DNA of 64,000 bases from Labia minor (lineage: Eukaryota; Arthropoda; Insecta; Dermaptera; Spongiphoridae): contig OY720348.1 of NCBI GenBank assembly GCA_963082975.1, forward strand, positions 22,435,146 to 22,499,145, read 5' to 3'. Under the pieces are notes generated by a model. The model was not told the origin of the DNA and did no database searches. It saw only the letters and a list, made by a program, of their open reading frames with translations. Below, one piece after another: positions 34,448-46,010 of the stretch (position 1 is the stretch's first letter; every line of letters begins with the position of its first letter). The translations under genes were made by a program, and so were the position numbers.

Positions 34448-35803
34448 TTGTTTTCTTTTTTTTCATTTAATTGATAATTTAAAAAAAACGTTATCAGATC
34501 TTTCTTAAAGAGAAAATCATTTATAAAGTAAAATGTGCTAAATATTTAAATAAATAAATAAATAAATAAGTGGTGCTACTGAATTTAAACATTCATTACT
34601 CAGTATAACTACATTCTTTCAGCTATTTCACACCAGCTCCATCCAAATTTTATTCTCTTCTAATTCCCTATCCGGCTTATTCAATAATGTAAATGAAGTA
34701 ACATAGGGAAATAAATGATTTCTGATCTTAAATAAATAATATATATATATATATATATAATTATAAAATTTAATTACACCTAGCTAAATTGAAAAATAAA
34801 TAATCTCTAAATATTAATAACAGAACACGAATTATTCAATCGATTTAATTCAACCCTTTGGGAATTATAAGTCCGTTCATTTAATTGATATTTATCAAGA
34901 GAATATTTGAGCATGAATTTTTTTTTTTTTTTTTTTTTTGTTTTTGTTAGATCCCCTTTAACTTCCCTTTAATTAAATCTTTAGTTTAAGTATACCATTA
35001 CAATAGTATGCTATATTTATTTCTGCCAAGGCAATGACCATGAAAATATATAAAAAGAGATACGAAATGATTTCATCATTTTGTGTTTAAGTTTAATCAA
35101 TTGTAACTAATCACCATCTGCATTCGATGTCGCATCGCATCAAACAATTGTATAGTGGATGTTCCCAATTATGTTCAACCATCTAAAAGAAGGGTGACCG
35201 TCCAGGAATGAAAATTATAAATATTTGCATTTTATCTCCTTTGGTGTTTGTTATTATCTTTCAACCAATTTTAATCATCATCTTGGAATAATATAAACAC
35301 AAAAGGAGTTAGTTATTTGCAAATAGAATAAAACAAAAAAAAACATGATTATAATTATATTATGCAATTATGTAAAAGTTATTATTGAAGTAATGTTTTT
35401 AAAATATATTTATTATAATTATTATATTAATTAAAAATTTATCTTTTAATGTTATAAATTATTTTGAATTTTTGTCAAAATTAAAAACCAATTGAATATT
35501 TATCAGCCAGATGGCGTAAATGAAAATTCAAATTCTAAATCAATTAATTAATAATTACATTAAAATTAGTTAATTATAATTAAATTATATTTCTTACATA
35601 CTTTCTAGGGATCCATTGAAATATCTATAAAAATTTTCATAGGTCTATCTCAATTTAAAGTTTATGAAAAATCGATTTCAATTTGTCATAAGAGCGAACA
35701 GACAGACAGACATGAAGCGAAGTTGATAAAAACGTTATAATTATAAAAAAAGAAAATAACTTAAATATCTATTAAATTATTAACGCTTTGGTGGTTGTTT
35801 TTA
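34448..35803. other. AT-rich intronic filler
   Basis: (TA)n at 34739-34760 and a ~24-bp T run at 34918-34941. attctttcagctatttcaca-like text near 34612 may be a degraded LINE-b tail. No gene. Confidence 0.5.
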
Positions 35804-36054
35804 TTTATAACGGAATTTTGTAAATTAAACCACATGTTGATATTTGTTATTGTAAATTAATTCAAAAAATACAAACATATACACAACGTTTCGATTGCTA
35901 CTTCTGCAATCGTTATCAAGCGACTGCACTGTTCGAGTGTCCAGTGACTTGCAGAAGTAGCAATCGAAACGTTGTGTATATGTTTGTATTTTTTGAATAA
36001 ATTTACAATAACAAATATCAATATATGGTTTAATTTACAAAATTCCGTTATAAA
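35804..36054. repeat. Near-perfect 251-bp palindrome (foldback MITE)
   Basis: Arms 35804-35909 and 35949-36054, about 106 bp each, differ at only a few positions (for example ccacatgttgatattt versus ccatatattgatattt). The outer ends are tttataacggaattttgtaa. The inner arm contains gattgc...gcaatcGAAACGTTG, resembling the stem-GAAAC core of the other foldback family. The open frames seen in it are just the palindrome read on both strands. Confidence 0.9.
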
Positions 36055-36552
36055 CTTAAATCTATTTAAAATTTTCACGACTAGCTTTGTTAATTAACCA
36101 AAAATATGACCCTTTAGATAGCAAACTAAATGAACACTTTGCCATAAATAAAAAACATTTTTATCTATATTTTACTTATAATATACATAGCTATATAATC
36201 TGATTTATGCAATAAACTCCTCTCTTATTTCCTCAGTGCATTAATTTAGTCACCTGCTGGGTGGCTCGACTGATTGTGTGGAAACGAGAGGGAGAGAAGT
36301 ATATTGTAATTAGAATTGCAATTCTCCATTTCCAAGCTTTGTATTGCCTGCCCATGAATTGAAACTCATCTTCATAGAAAGTTTTAAAAAGATACCAAAC
36401 TATTGTTATAGTTCAAGTAATGAGGAATGAGAAAAGTTTTACTACAATTGATATGAAATTTATTAAGGTTAAATCATGAATAAACATATATCTATATATC
36501 TCTAGATCTCTAGATATATGTAGATAGAGATATAGATATATATATAAATTTA
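36055..36552. other. Intronic filler with a less AT-rich patch
   Basis: 36225-36370 is of more balanced composition (cacctgctgggtggctcgac) and unique in the window; it could be a non-coding conserved element. (TAGATA)-rich run at 36490-36540. Confidence 0.4.
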
Positions 36553-37110
36553 GATTTTATTGACAAGACAAATTTGTTACATTCTAAACATTTATTAAGA
36601 GCAATACATAAAAATCAAATATAAAAATTATTAAATAATTAATTCCTACTTAAAACTGCTAATTTAAAAGATTAAAAATTATTTGAAAATCAAATAAAAA
36701 ATATGCTTCAAGGAGATTCGACTTGAAGTTTTATGCCAGCGTTTCTTCCAATCGTCGAAGCACTCTGAATTGCGCTTCGGTATGGGCATCAGCTCGTTTT
36801 CAATTCCGACTTTATCTTATCCATTGTGGCAAAACGCTTTCCTTTCATTGTCTCTTCAATTTTGGAAGAAGGAAAAAGTCGCAGGGAGCCAAATTTGGTG
36901 AATACGGTAGTTGAGGAATGATTACGTTGTTAGTTTTGATCAAAAACTCACGAACAAGCAATGATGTGTGAGCTCGATTATCATGATGCAGAATCCATTA
37001 TTTGTTTTTCCACAATTCCGATCGTTTGAGCCGGATTGCTTCACGCAAACGTTGTATAACTTTCTTGTAGTATTCCTTATTTTTGTTTTTAAGTAAAAAA
37101 TCGAAAAACA
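36553..37110 (-). pseudogene. Mariner transposase relic, C-terminal half
   Basis: Minus strand from about 37085: EYYKKVIQRLREAIRLKRSE then LWKNK-stop-WILHHDNRAHTS, LLVREFLIKTNNVIIPQLPY and SPNLAPCDFFLLPKLKR, a frameshift, GKRFATMDKIKSELK. This is the mariner catalytic core with the second Asp (HHDN) and last Asp (APCD) still present. One in-frame stop and frameshifts kill it. The 3' UTR part (gattttattgacaagacaaa, 36553) recurs near 39184, and the ctacttaaaactgct / attatttgaaaatcaaataa part recurs at 56120-56180. Confidence 0.8.
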
Positions 37111-37284
37111 CAAAAACGTGACTAACTTTTTCAGTTGTCAAAAACAAATTACTAATCCAAAATGGCTAATATTGTCAACATTTGAGAAACATATGTGTAC
37201 CAACATAACAAAAAAAAATTTCGATAATTGAATCTACACAGCCTGCGAAAATTCAAAATTAACCTCTTCTTTTAAACATGCCTC

Positions 37285-37318
<34 letters not shown>

Positions 37319-37644
37319 TGAACTCAAAGTAGTAATTGAAAAAATCAATTGAAAATTTTTTTCTATTTACATAGATTTATATAAGATATTAAATTTTATA
37401 AAAATACTTCATTTGAAAGTAAACTTAAACATTGAGTTAATAAGAGGTTGGATTGTGAAAAGAAATACACGAAATGTTAAATCACGCAATAAATAGATAG
37501 GGTCAGAAGCGTTTGTTAACATCAATTAGGTCATACTGGGAAATTATGGTCCTTTCTCTCTCTTTTACTTTATCTATAAGTATATTGTTGGTTTGAATAT
37601 AAAAAGGCGACAACTACAATGGAACGATGTTTAAAACAAATAAG
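37111..37644. other. AT-rich intronic filler
   Basis: (TA)n at 37288-37317; the first ~170 bp may be the decayed other end of the mariner relic. Confidence 0.45.
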
Positions 37645-38940
37645 CTGGAATGTTCCCACTCGACTATCTCGCAATTTGAATTGGATTAATTAACATATAT
37701 TATATTTAAATTAAATTTAATTAATTATATATTATAAATTAAAATTAATAGATAATATTTATTAAATCAGCGCATGTTTGGCTCTTTGTTGATGGCACCA
37801 CGTCACGTGTTGGCGCGTGAGATTTGCAGTGTTAAAAAATTAATTCTGGTACTTTCAGCTATTCAATCAAGCTGAAATTCTATATATAGCAGTTTTATAC
37901 AATTTTTAATCATGTGAAAAATTATCAAACATATATCTTTATTTTTACGGTCACTTTAGAGCAGGGATGTCCAACACGCGGCCCGCGGGCCGCATTGCGG
38001 CTCAGTCAAAGTTTTGATGCGGCCCACTATCGACTCATTTTGGAGTTAAATTTTAAAGAATTCACAGTCCGGCAAGCGACCTATAACTTCGAGGCTATAA
38101 AAAAAAGGCTGTGTGTGCAACATCCAAAAACAAAAAAACACTTCTATCCCCAAAAATCTCCATAAGTTTTGAGACATTCACTAGCTAGGAACATCCACGT
38201 CTCGGAGATGAGACTAGCAATCTACTCAAGAGACGCAAATCACAATTGCTCAAAGAACCACACACAGCCTCGAAAATTGGAATGATTAACACATTGACGA
38301 CACGGCAACTAACCAATTACGGCAAATGGGTTAAGATTCGCCGAAAAAATGGAACGAACACGTAGGAAGAGCCAACGCGGAAGGGCTCTTGAGAATATAG
38401 CCCGGGATGGAAGGCCAGCAACACAAGAGACCAAGCCACCGAAAAAATGGGCTGACTGCTGGGCGTACTCTTCCCAAAAAAGACCTGAGGATAGTGAAGA
38501 AGAACAGGCCTTAGGCCTATAATAGAAGAAGAAGAAGAAGAAGACTAGCTAGGTTTAACATATTCTGGTAATTTTGCGGCCCAGTTAAATATTTAAGTTT
38601 GCGATGTGGCCCATTAAATTAAAAGGTTGGACATCCCTGCTTTAGAGGGAAAAAAAAATCAAAACGTTGTAGGTAATGACCCTCTTCCGGTTGAGCTACA
38701 TTTCTCAAAAGTTGATAGAAAACTACGAATTTTGAATAATGCCCATGTACCAAATTTCAGATTGTAGCTCAAACCGTTTTTGTTGTCTACATATACACGC
38801 ACACATACACACACACAGAGACATTTTTCTCAACCTTAGTAAAAAATGATTCAGGAACCTTCAAAACGTATAAAAACATAAAAATCTCAACATCGAAAAT
38901 TTTCGTGATCGTAATAATATCTTTGGCGAGATAGTAAAAA
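37645..38940 (+). mobile_element. Family I Helentron-like element, copy C, carrying a nested hAT element
   Basis: Two halves (37645-37961 and 38640-38940) join to a typical family I element: ctggaatgttcccactcgac start, ttggctctttgttgatggca, (AC)n, and the ggcgagatagtaaaaa end. The hAT insert interrupts it at ctttagag. Confidence 0.85.
37962..38639. mobile_element. Non-autonomous hAT element nested in copy C, perfect 8-bp TSD
   Basis: 678 bp, TIRs CAGGGATGTCCAAC (37962) and GTTGGACATCCCTG (ending 38639), flanked by ctttagag at 37954-37961 and 38640-38647. Subterminal GCGGCCCGCGGGCCGC palindrome region is typical of CAGGGRTGTCCAAC hAT families. The interior (about 38200-38545) resembles the C-terminal end of an endonuclease/RT LINE (MERTRRKSQRGRALENIARD, then GRPATQETKPPKKWADCW), followed by (GAA)n. 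Confidence 0.88.
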
Positions 38941-40028
38941 ATAAATATTCATTATTTAAGCTCGAATAAAGATATTATATATATACAGAGGTGTTAATTA
39001 AACGCTTATCTATTTGATTGCTACTTTTTTTTCAATTTTTTTTTTTAATTTTAATTTCTATCATCAAATAAATACTATAAACATCACTAGGATGAAAACT
39101 GACAGAATTCATAAAATCCATCGTATAACATACGATGCTATATTCAATTAGATTATTCAGGATAGCTTGACTCCAAACAAATTGGATTTTATTGACAAGA
39201 CAGATTTGTTTCAATTTAAAAATTTTATTAAGAGCAAAACAAAAAAATAAAAAAAACAAAAAAAATAAAAAAAAAAAAAAAAAAATTAATTAGAAAAATC
39301 GATTGAAATTTTGTTTATATGCATATATATATATATACATGTTGTATAATAAATGCATATAATAGTAAGGCCTTGGAAGTATATAATTGAATGACTAGAA
39401 AAATAATTGCATTAAAAAAAAAAGATTTTTTTTTTCAGTCCGTGAAAAAGGGTCAAAATAAAGAAATAAAAGAAAAATAAAAAAATAAAAAAAAAAAACA
39501 AAAACAAAAAAAAACGACAACATCAGAGAGGGAGTGTGTGTGTATATTGGCAGAGCAGGGATCAATGGTTTGTGCATCCATCGTGAGATGGAAATAGAAG
39601 CCCTTGTATCAATATGTTCCCTCTTGCCCCTGCTAAGTAAAAAATAGAGTTTCACGACCGTTAGAAGTCATAAAATTTTTATCGGATCTTTCACTAAGGG
39701 TGAGAACTCATATAAAATATCAAATTCTATGAAGAAAATTATGACAACTTTCTCTGCGATACAGCAGAGGAGAGGATAGAGAGAGAGAGAGAGAAAGAAA
39801 GAAAAAAAAAATTGAAAAACAAGTAAATTTAGTTTCTTGTCAAGTTTTTCTTCTACTTTTTACTACTTTAATGTAAAAATTTGATTGGTTTTTAAAGTTT
39901 TTTTTTTCACCAGTAATAAAATACCTACGAAAAAAACTTTTTTTTTATATTTTTTTTTTAAACATGAATTTCTAATTCTCTTTATTTATAAACATTTAAT
40001 GTATCCCTATTCAGATCAATCAACCTCT
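38941..40028. other. AT-rich intronic filler
   Basis: Contains gattttattgacaagacaga (39184), shared with the mariner relic flank at 36555; long A and T runs; (GA)n at 39777-39800. A patch at 39530-39650 is less AT-rich but has no recognisable exon. Confidence 0.5.
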
Positions 40029-40480
40029 ATTTTTACCAACCGACGATAGAAAGGGAAAGTATTGTTTTCACACCAAATTTCACACGTGAAGATTTTTACA
40101 TATCTTCACGAATCATGCATTTTGTTAACAGAAAAATACTACTTTTAGCATGATGTCTGTCCGTCTGTCGATTGTTTCGTATAGACGTGTATACCTCCAC
40201 GGCTCAACGGATTTTGATAAAATTTGGTATATTTACTGAATGCATCAGTAGCATGGATTCATCAACTTTTGGTGTATATCCGGGAACCGGAAGTGGTAGT
40301 TTCCAAAGTAATTAATTAGTTTTATATTCATTGTCGGAAATTTTTCACTTAAAATATAATAGTAATTAATAATTGAATAATTATACTATAAATAAAAACC
40401 AAGATGATAAATTTAGTCATTTTAATTAAAGTTTTAAAAATATTTTTTTTTTCATACTTTATATATTTATGTTGTTTAAA
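40029..40480 (+). mobile_element. Family II subfamily b element (5' half plus alternative 3' half)
   Basis: 5' half as in copy a (ttttaccaaccgacgatag, agcatgatgtctgtccgtct, ccgggaaccggaagtggtag), then a different 3' half from about 40308 (aaaaaccaagat, tttagtcattttaatt, actttatatattta) that is shared with 63305-63475. Confidence 0.7.
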
Positions 40481-40533
40481 AAATAATTTATATCAAATCG
40501 CGTGTCTGTCGGTTCTGTGCCCGGCGAAAGCTC

Positions 40534-41129
40534 ATTTTTACTATCTCGCCAGAGATAGTATTGCGGTCACGATAATTTTCGATATTGAGATTTTGATGTT
40601 TTTATACGTTTTGAAGGTCCCTGAGTCATTTTCACTAAGGTTGAGAAAAATATCTCTGCGTGTGTGTGTATGTGTGAATGTAGACAAGATTACGCAAAAA
40701 CGGTTTGAGTTAGAATCATGAAATTTGGTATACGGGCATTATTCAAAATTCGAAGTTTTCTATCACCTTTTGAGAAATTTAGCTCATCCGGAAGTGGGTC
40801 ATTACCTACCACGTTTTCATTTTTTTCCTCTAAACTGACCGTAAAAATAAAGATATATGTTTAAGAGTTTTGCACATGATTAAAAATTGTATAAAACTGC
40901 TATATATAGAATTTCAGCTTGATTGAATTGCTGAAAGTACCAGAATTAATTTTTTAACACTGCAAATCACGCGCCAACACGTGACGTAGTGCCATCAACA
41001 AAGAGCCAAACATGCGCTGGTTTAATAAATATTATTTATTAATTTTAATTTATAATTTATAATTAATTAAATTTAATTTAAATATAATATATTATGTTAT
41101 TTAATCCAATTCAAATTGCTAGATAGTAT
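40534..41129 (-). mobile_element. Family I Helentron-like element, copy D
   Basis: Begins (plus strand) tttttactatctcgccagag and ends caaattgctagatagta. The 16-bp GAGTG-TCTC-CACTC leader present in the other copies is absent here. Confidence 0.8.
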
Positions 41130-41307
41130 TTTTGTATTGTATTTTGTATTTTTGTATTGGGAAATACCCAAAAATTTATAAAATAATAAATCATTTATTT
41201 TCTTTAGAAATAAGAATCAGTGATATTGTCCGTAAAATAAAATCGAAAAATTAAAAAAAAAAACAAAAAAAAGAATTATACTTGTAATTTTATTGATACG
41301 TATATGC

Positions 41308-41591
41308 CACTGATTCCCTAAGTGACCCCTACCGTCCCCAGTGGGTAAAATTGTATTATCTTTCAATTCTGAATTCATTTAAATAGTTTCATAATTTCAA
41401 AACAACAATGTTTTTAATATTACTGATTTTTTTTTTTAAAAAAAAAGTAGAAACATGAATACATAATTTTTTAGTCTTTCTACTAAATTCTTATTAAAAT
41501 TTATATAAAAAAAAATTTAATTTCGAGGGCGCGCTTAGTAATATTTTTTCTGGAAAGGTAGCGTTAAGCAAAATAAGTTTGGGAATCAGTG
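41308..41591. mobile_element. hAT-type MITE, second copy of the 28426 family
   Basis: Ends CACTGATTCCCTAAGTGA and GTTTGGGAATCAGTG; interior shares tttttctggaaaggt and the order of blocks with 28426-28727. Flanks are AT repeats so the duplication is unclear. Confidence 0.65.
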
Positions 41592-42533
41592 ATATATATA
41601 ATTCCGATACCACAATATTATGATTAATTAATGTATAATGGGGGAAACTTCTTATCTACAATCTTAAAGGAGAAGATAATTTCTTTAAGAGGGGTAACTA
41701 CCCTCTTTTTATTCACAAATGAACGATATGGGAGAGGATTCTTGGTGTTTTTTTTTACAGGAGAATGTTTTCAAAATTGTAATAGTACCTGGTCTCTGCT
41801 GACCGTATAGATATTTATAATAATTAATAATAATAAAATAATTATAATAAATTTATAAAAAAAATTATAATAATAAATGTATACTAATTAAATTTCTAAT
41901 AATAAATAATAATATTTAACTAAGTTCGGTCTTGGCGAATTTAAAAAAACGTAATTAAATATATTGCGCAGAAGTACTCATATATTTACCACTTGGAGCG
42001 CATACCTCTCCCCACTCTCTTACTCCCCCTCCTCAAGCCGTTCAGATTCACGCGGTAATTCAGCCGGCTATCACGACTCCATTACCTGTTTGACATTTTT
42101 CATTGCATTTACCTGAAATTATCAATATATATTTATTATTTAATTGAATTATGGAAGATTAAAGGGTTATAAAGGGTTATAGATATAATTTTTCAATATT
42201 CATCGACTACAGAGTGAATGTAAAGTCCAATTTCTCAGGTAATGATTATTTAATTATTTCAATTATTCTTAAAAGGTTTTGTATGTATAATTCTTACAGT
42301 TTATGATTTTTAATCAATTTTTAAGTTTCATGAACTGGAGAATTGTATTGTTTAAATAATTTTATGTTTGTACCTGATATTGTTTTTTTTTATACTCAGA
42401 ATTCTTGGTTGAGCTTCTCTCCACTTTTCATACTTATCCATTTCTGCCTTATAGAAAAAAAAAAACATTTATTGAGGGAGGAGTACCTCCTGTGAAATCA
42501 GTCATATTTATAACTCATCTTGAAATTTTACAA
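41592..42533. other. Intronic filler with a balanced-composition patch
   Basis: 41990-42110 (for example ccgttcagattcacgcggta) is less AT-rich, unique in the window and non-coding; possible regulatory or old exon-like sequence, not resolvable by eye. Confidence 0.4.
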
Positions 42534-43138
42534 TTTTTACTATCTCGCCAGAGATAGTATTGCGATCATGAAAATTTTCGATGTTGAGATTTTGATGTTT
42601 TTATACGTTTTGAAGGTTCCTGAATCATTTTCACTAAGGTTGAGAAAAATGTGTGTTTGTATGTGTGTGTGTGTGTGTATGTATGTAGACAAGATTACGC
42701 AAAAACGGTTTGAACTAGAATGATGAAATTTGGTACATGGACATTATTCAAAATTCATAGTTTTCTATTAACTTTTGAGAAATGTAGCTCAACCGGAAGA
42801 GGGTCATTACCTACAACGTTTTGATTTTTTTTCCTCTAAAGTGACCGTAAAAATAAAAATATATGTTTGATAATTTTTCACATGATTAATAATTGTATAA
42901 AACTGCTATATATAGAATTTCAGCTTGATTGAATTGCTGAAAGTACCAGAATTAATTTTTTAACACTGCAAATCACGCGCCAACACGTGACGTGGTGCCA
43001 TCAACAAAGAGCCAAACATGCGCTGGTTTAATATTTATTATTTATAATTTATAATTAATTAAATTTAATTTAAATATAATATATTATGTTATTTAATCCA
43101 ATTCAAATTGCGAGATAGTCGAGTGGAGACACTCCAGC
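42534..43138 (-). mobile_element. Family I Helentron-like element, copy E (complete)
   Basis: Both ends intact: tttttactatctcgccagag (42534) and gcgagatagtcgagtggaga-cactccag (43138). Carries the (GT)n microsatellite at 42648-42680 and gccatcaacaaagagccaaa. Best template for the family. Confidence 0.85.
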
Positions 43139-43430
43139 TAATTTTATTATAATATCGTTTAATATTAACTTTCTAAAACTTTTATTATTTAATTATTTTA
43201 ATAAATAAAAAAATTAACTTAAACACTATGTGAATTGGATAAAATTTCTATAAACTGCTAAAAACATATATGTATATATATATATATGTGTCTAGAAAAT
43301 TAACATTAACATTATAAAATATGTAAACATATATTGATTCATATTACTTAAAATAAAAAAATAATTACATATACATATTCATATATATATAACGTATATG
43401 TATATATATATATACATATGTACATAAGTA

Positions 43431-43556
43431 AAGTATTGGTAAAAAAGAAGTAAGGGAACGCATAATGGGAGCATTTTCAGCAAACTATTTTTTTCCAAGG
43501 CGAGATAGTAAAAAGTCGTCGTTCCCCGCGTTCCCCTCCCAATACACCACTGATGA
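43431..43556. mobile_element. Rearranged hAT MITE, copy of the 10557 family
   Basis: agaagtaagggaacgcataa (43446) and gttccccgcgttcccctccc-aatacaccactg (43525-43556) match the inverse of 10557-10818. A short family I 3' end (aaggcgagatagtaaaaagt) lies inside it, so a family I fragment was captured or inserted. Confidence 0.6.
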
Positions 43557-43573
43557 ACATATATATATATATA

Positions 43574-43718
43574 CAGGGCCGGTTCTAGGGTCTTGAGCGC
43601 CCCGGGAAAAACAAAATTATCCTTTAAATAATGAATGTAAAAAATACTTCATTTTTAAATCAGCCCCTCAAAATTTGGCGCTCCGGAGAGTCTCTCTCTC
43701 TCTCGTCCGGCTTATCCG
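43574..43718. mobile_element. hAT-like MITE, copy 2 of the 29035 family
   Basis: cagggccggttctagggtct at 43574 and ccggcttatccgacgc at the other end; interior cccctcaaaatttggcgctc is the inverse of 29077-29100. Internally shorter than copy 1. (TA)n follows. Confidence 0.6.
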
Positions 43719-43837
43719 ACGCTATATATATATATATATATATATAGGGAGAAAAAACATGGCGGCGACATTGGCTTCAAATTTCTTGTAATACATATAC
43801 CCGAAAGTTATTTCCGGGTTATTTTCGCATTTAATTG

Positions 43838-43965
43838 CGAGATTTGGGTCTCTTCGTGTTGAAGCCAATTTCGCCGCCATTTTAAGAGACTTTATTCACC
43901 AGAAATTTTTTTTTCTTTCTTAAAAATGCCGCCAAAATCAGAGCTAAATCTCACAATTCAACGCG
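43838..43965. repeat. Foldback-family copy with inverted arms
   Basis: gagatttgggtctcttcgtg ... cgccgccattttaagaga and aaaaatgccgccaaaatcag ... aaatctcac face each other. The conserved flank ctttcacggaaacctaaacg follows at about 43999, as at 6630 and 63976. Confidence 0.6.
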
Positions 43966-45384
43966 TCCAACTAAATAATATCTCATAATAATAAAAACTT
44001 TCACGGAAACCTAAACGAACAAATATATATCTTGGGTTCGATTGAAAAACAGCAGATTTTAAAAGCCAAAATTATATATCTTAAGTATAAATTATTTTGA
44101 TATAATATGACAATGTAATAATATTAAATACTTCGATAATTATTTATTTTACAAATGTTGAGCACGACGTGTTCTGAATAGAACGTCCTGTAGTGCCCCC
44201 ACTTATTCTCTGTATACCTTCTTGTAACTTCGACCGGAAATTGTCCATTACATTGTACAGCATCCAAGCAGAAATTGAATTATAGGGGTATTATTGAAAG
44301 AAGAAGGTATAGACTAACCAGTATAGTATTAACCAGAAGGCAGCTCCAATATTTAATTATCAGTACCTAATAGATTTATTTACTTAAAAGGCATTCTTTT
44401 TTTTTATGAATTAAATGATTACATATTTTGAAGTCTTATAACATATATATAATACATTTTGTTAATTAAATTGAATTCTATTATTGAATTTTGTTGTAGA
44501 AATTGTTAGTCAAATTAATTATTATTACAAATAATTTCACGCGGCCCACCCGTTTCAGCATATGCCAACCTTTTGTTTCTGGTGACAATAAAATTGTGTA
44601 GTAATTATAATATAAACTAGAATTGAATATCATTGAATTGAAGATAATATCGTGAAAATACAATGAAAGATTTATTACACATTTCAAGTAACAAAGCTCG
44701 AAATTTGCATTAACCACAAACGAGCTCTTAAAATAAGTTGACCCATTTCTTGGATAGTTCTATTTATGTTAAAAACAAACAAAAATCATTCCCTATTGTC
44801 CAAAAGAACCTTAATTCTCTTATGAATGATTGCAATTGAGGATAATTTCAAATATTAAGCATTTGGGTTTATTATCCTCGAAATTATTAGATAATAATAA
44901 ATGGTGTCTGTTTATTAATCGATTGATTTTTCATTGCTCTTAAATAAATTCAAATAAAATCATTCTATTAGTAATAAAAAAATAGCACCTTGTAACTACT
45001 ATTTTATGATATCTATATAAAAATAGAAAATTTTAAATTATAATCAACAAAATAGTTTGTAAGATTTACATTTGAGAAACGACAGGTGGGTAGAATAAAC
45101 ACGCGATGGGTTTTCGATATAACAGAATTAGGAGTAGTTGAGAATTGGATGGAGGTGGTTCAAAATAAGGGAAATTTGGAGAAGTAACAGAGACCATGAG
45201 AAAGATAGATCTGTCAATTGATTTCTACCTACCCTAAATTTTAGAAAAGCATTTTGCAATTTATAGAAATCTTTAATTCTAGTAGAATTTGAAGTGCTCT
45301 TAACAATTTTAATTGTTTCTTTATATGTAATAGATATATTAATTCAGATATTTATTGGTAAATATGAAGACGCCACATATCTTG
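43966..45384. other. AT-rich intronic filler
   Basis: 44535-44585 (gcggcccacccgtttcagca) resembles a hAT subterminal region; 44160-44350 and 45060-45240 are moderately complex but unrecognised. Confidence 0.45.
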
Positions 45385-46010
45385 GGGGATATCAGTTTTA
45401 ACCCTACATCCTCGTGGTTCCGGGTTCAAGACCCGGGTCTGGCGAGGGAATTTCTCTAGATAGGGTCTATGGGTCAAAGTCAAGCGAGCCTTCGGGTTTA
45501 AAATTGGGAATCTCCTTGATAAAAGTGGCGCCTCCAATGACAAAAATCAAGGTAAAGGTTGACAGGAACCGTTCTACTCATCATATCATCATCCAGCGCC
45601 CACTCCAGGACCGGCTGACCCGGACATTTTTCCGGGGCGGCAAATCTAAAGGGAGGCATTTTGGTCGTTATTGACATAAAATATTGGTAATCAGTTAATT
45701 AAAATATATATTTGTTGATTTTTTGGTAATTGTTCAGTTTAAAAGGCCAAAAATTTAAGCCCATTAAAAGTAAAAATATTATAGATTTTGATAAAATTCT
45801 GTAAAATAATTATTGTCAATATCTTACTCGACTTAATCTTTTGCTCTGTCTAAAAAAAAAATGTTTAAATGGGCGGCAATTTGTTCTTTTCTCCGGGGCG
45901 GCAAAAAAGCTAGAGCGGGAGCTGCATCACCTAATTAATATAACTTGATAACTTGATAGACACTTTCATTGCACAGGCTGCTCAAAAGGCAGAGGTATTT
46001 TTTATAGGTA
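45385..46010 (+). mobile_element. tRNA-derived SINE, copy 5, split by a hAT-like insertion
   Basis: SINE 5' part to about 45595 (B box GGGTTCAAGACCC at 45422-45434, gagggaatttctctagatag, caaggtaaaggttgac) and 3' part from about 45933 (acctaattaatataacttga, ggcagaggtatttttta). The insert (about 45597-45930) has ends cagcgcccactccagg and ccggggcggcaaaaaagcta-gagcgggagctg, imperfect TIRs of hAT style. Confidence 0.7.

Noticed and set aside
35857..36078. 73-codon frame
   Set aside because: Product of a perfect palindrome, so both strands are open by symmetry.
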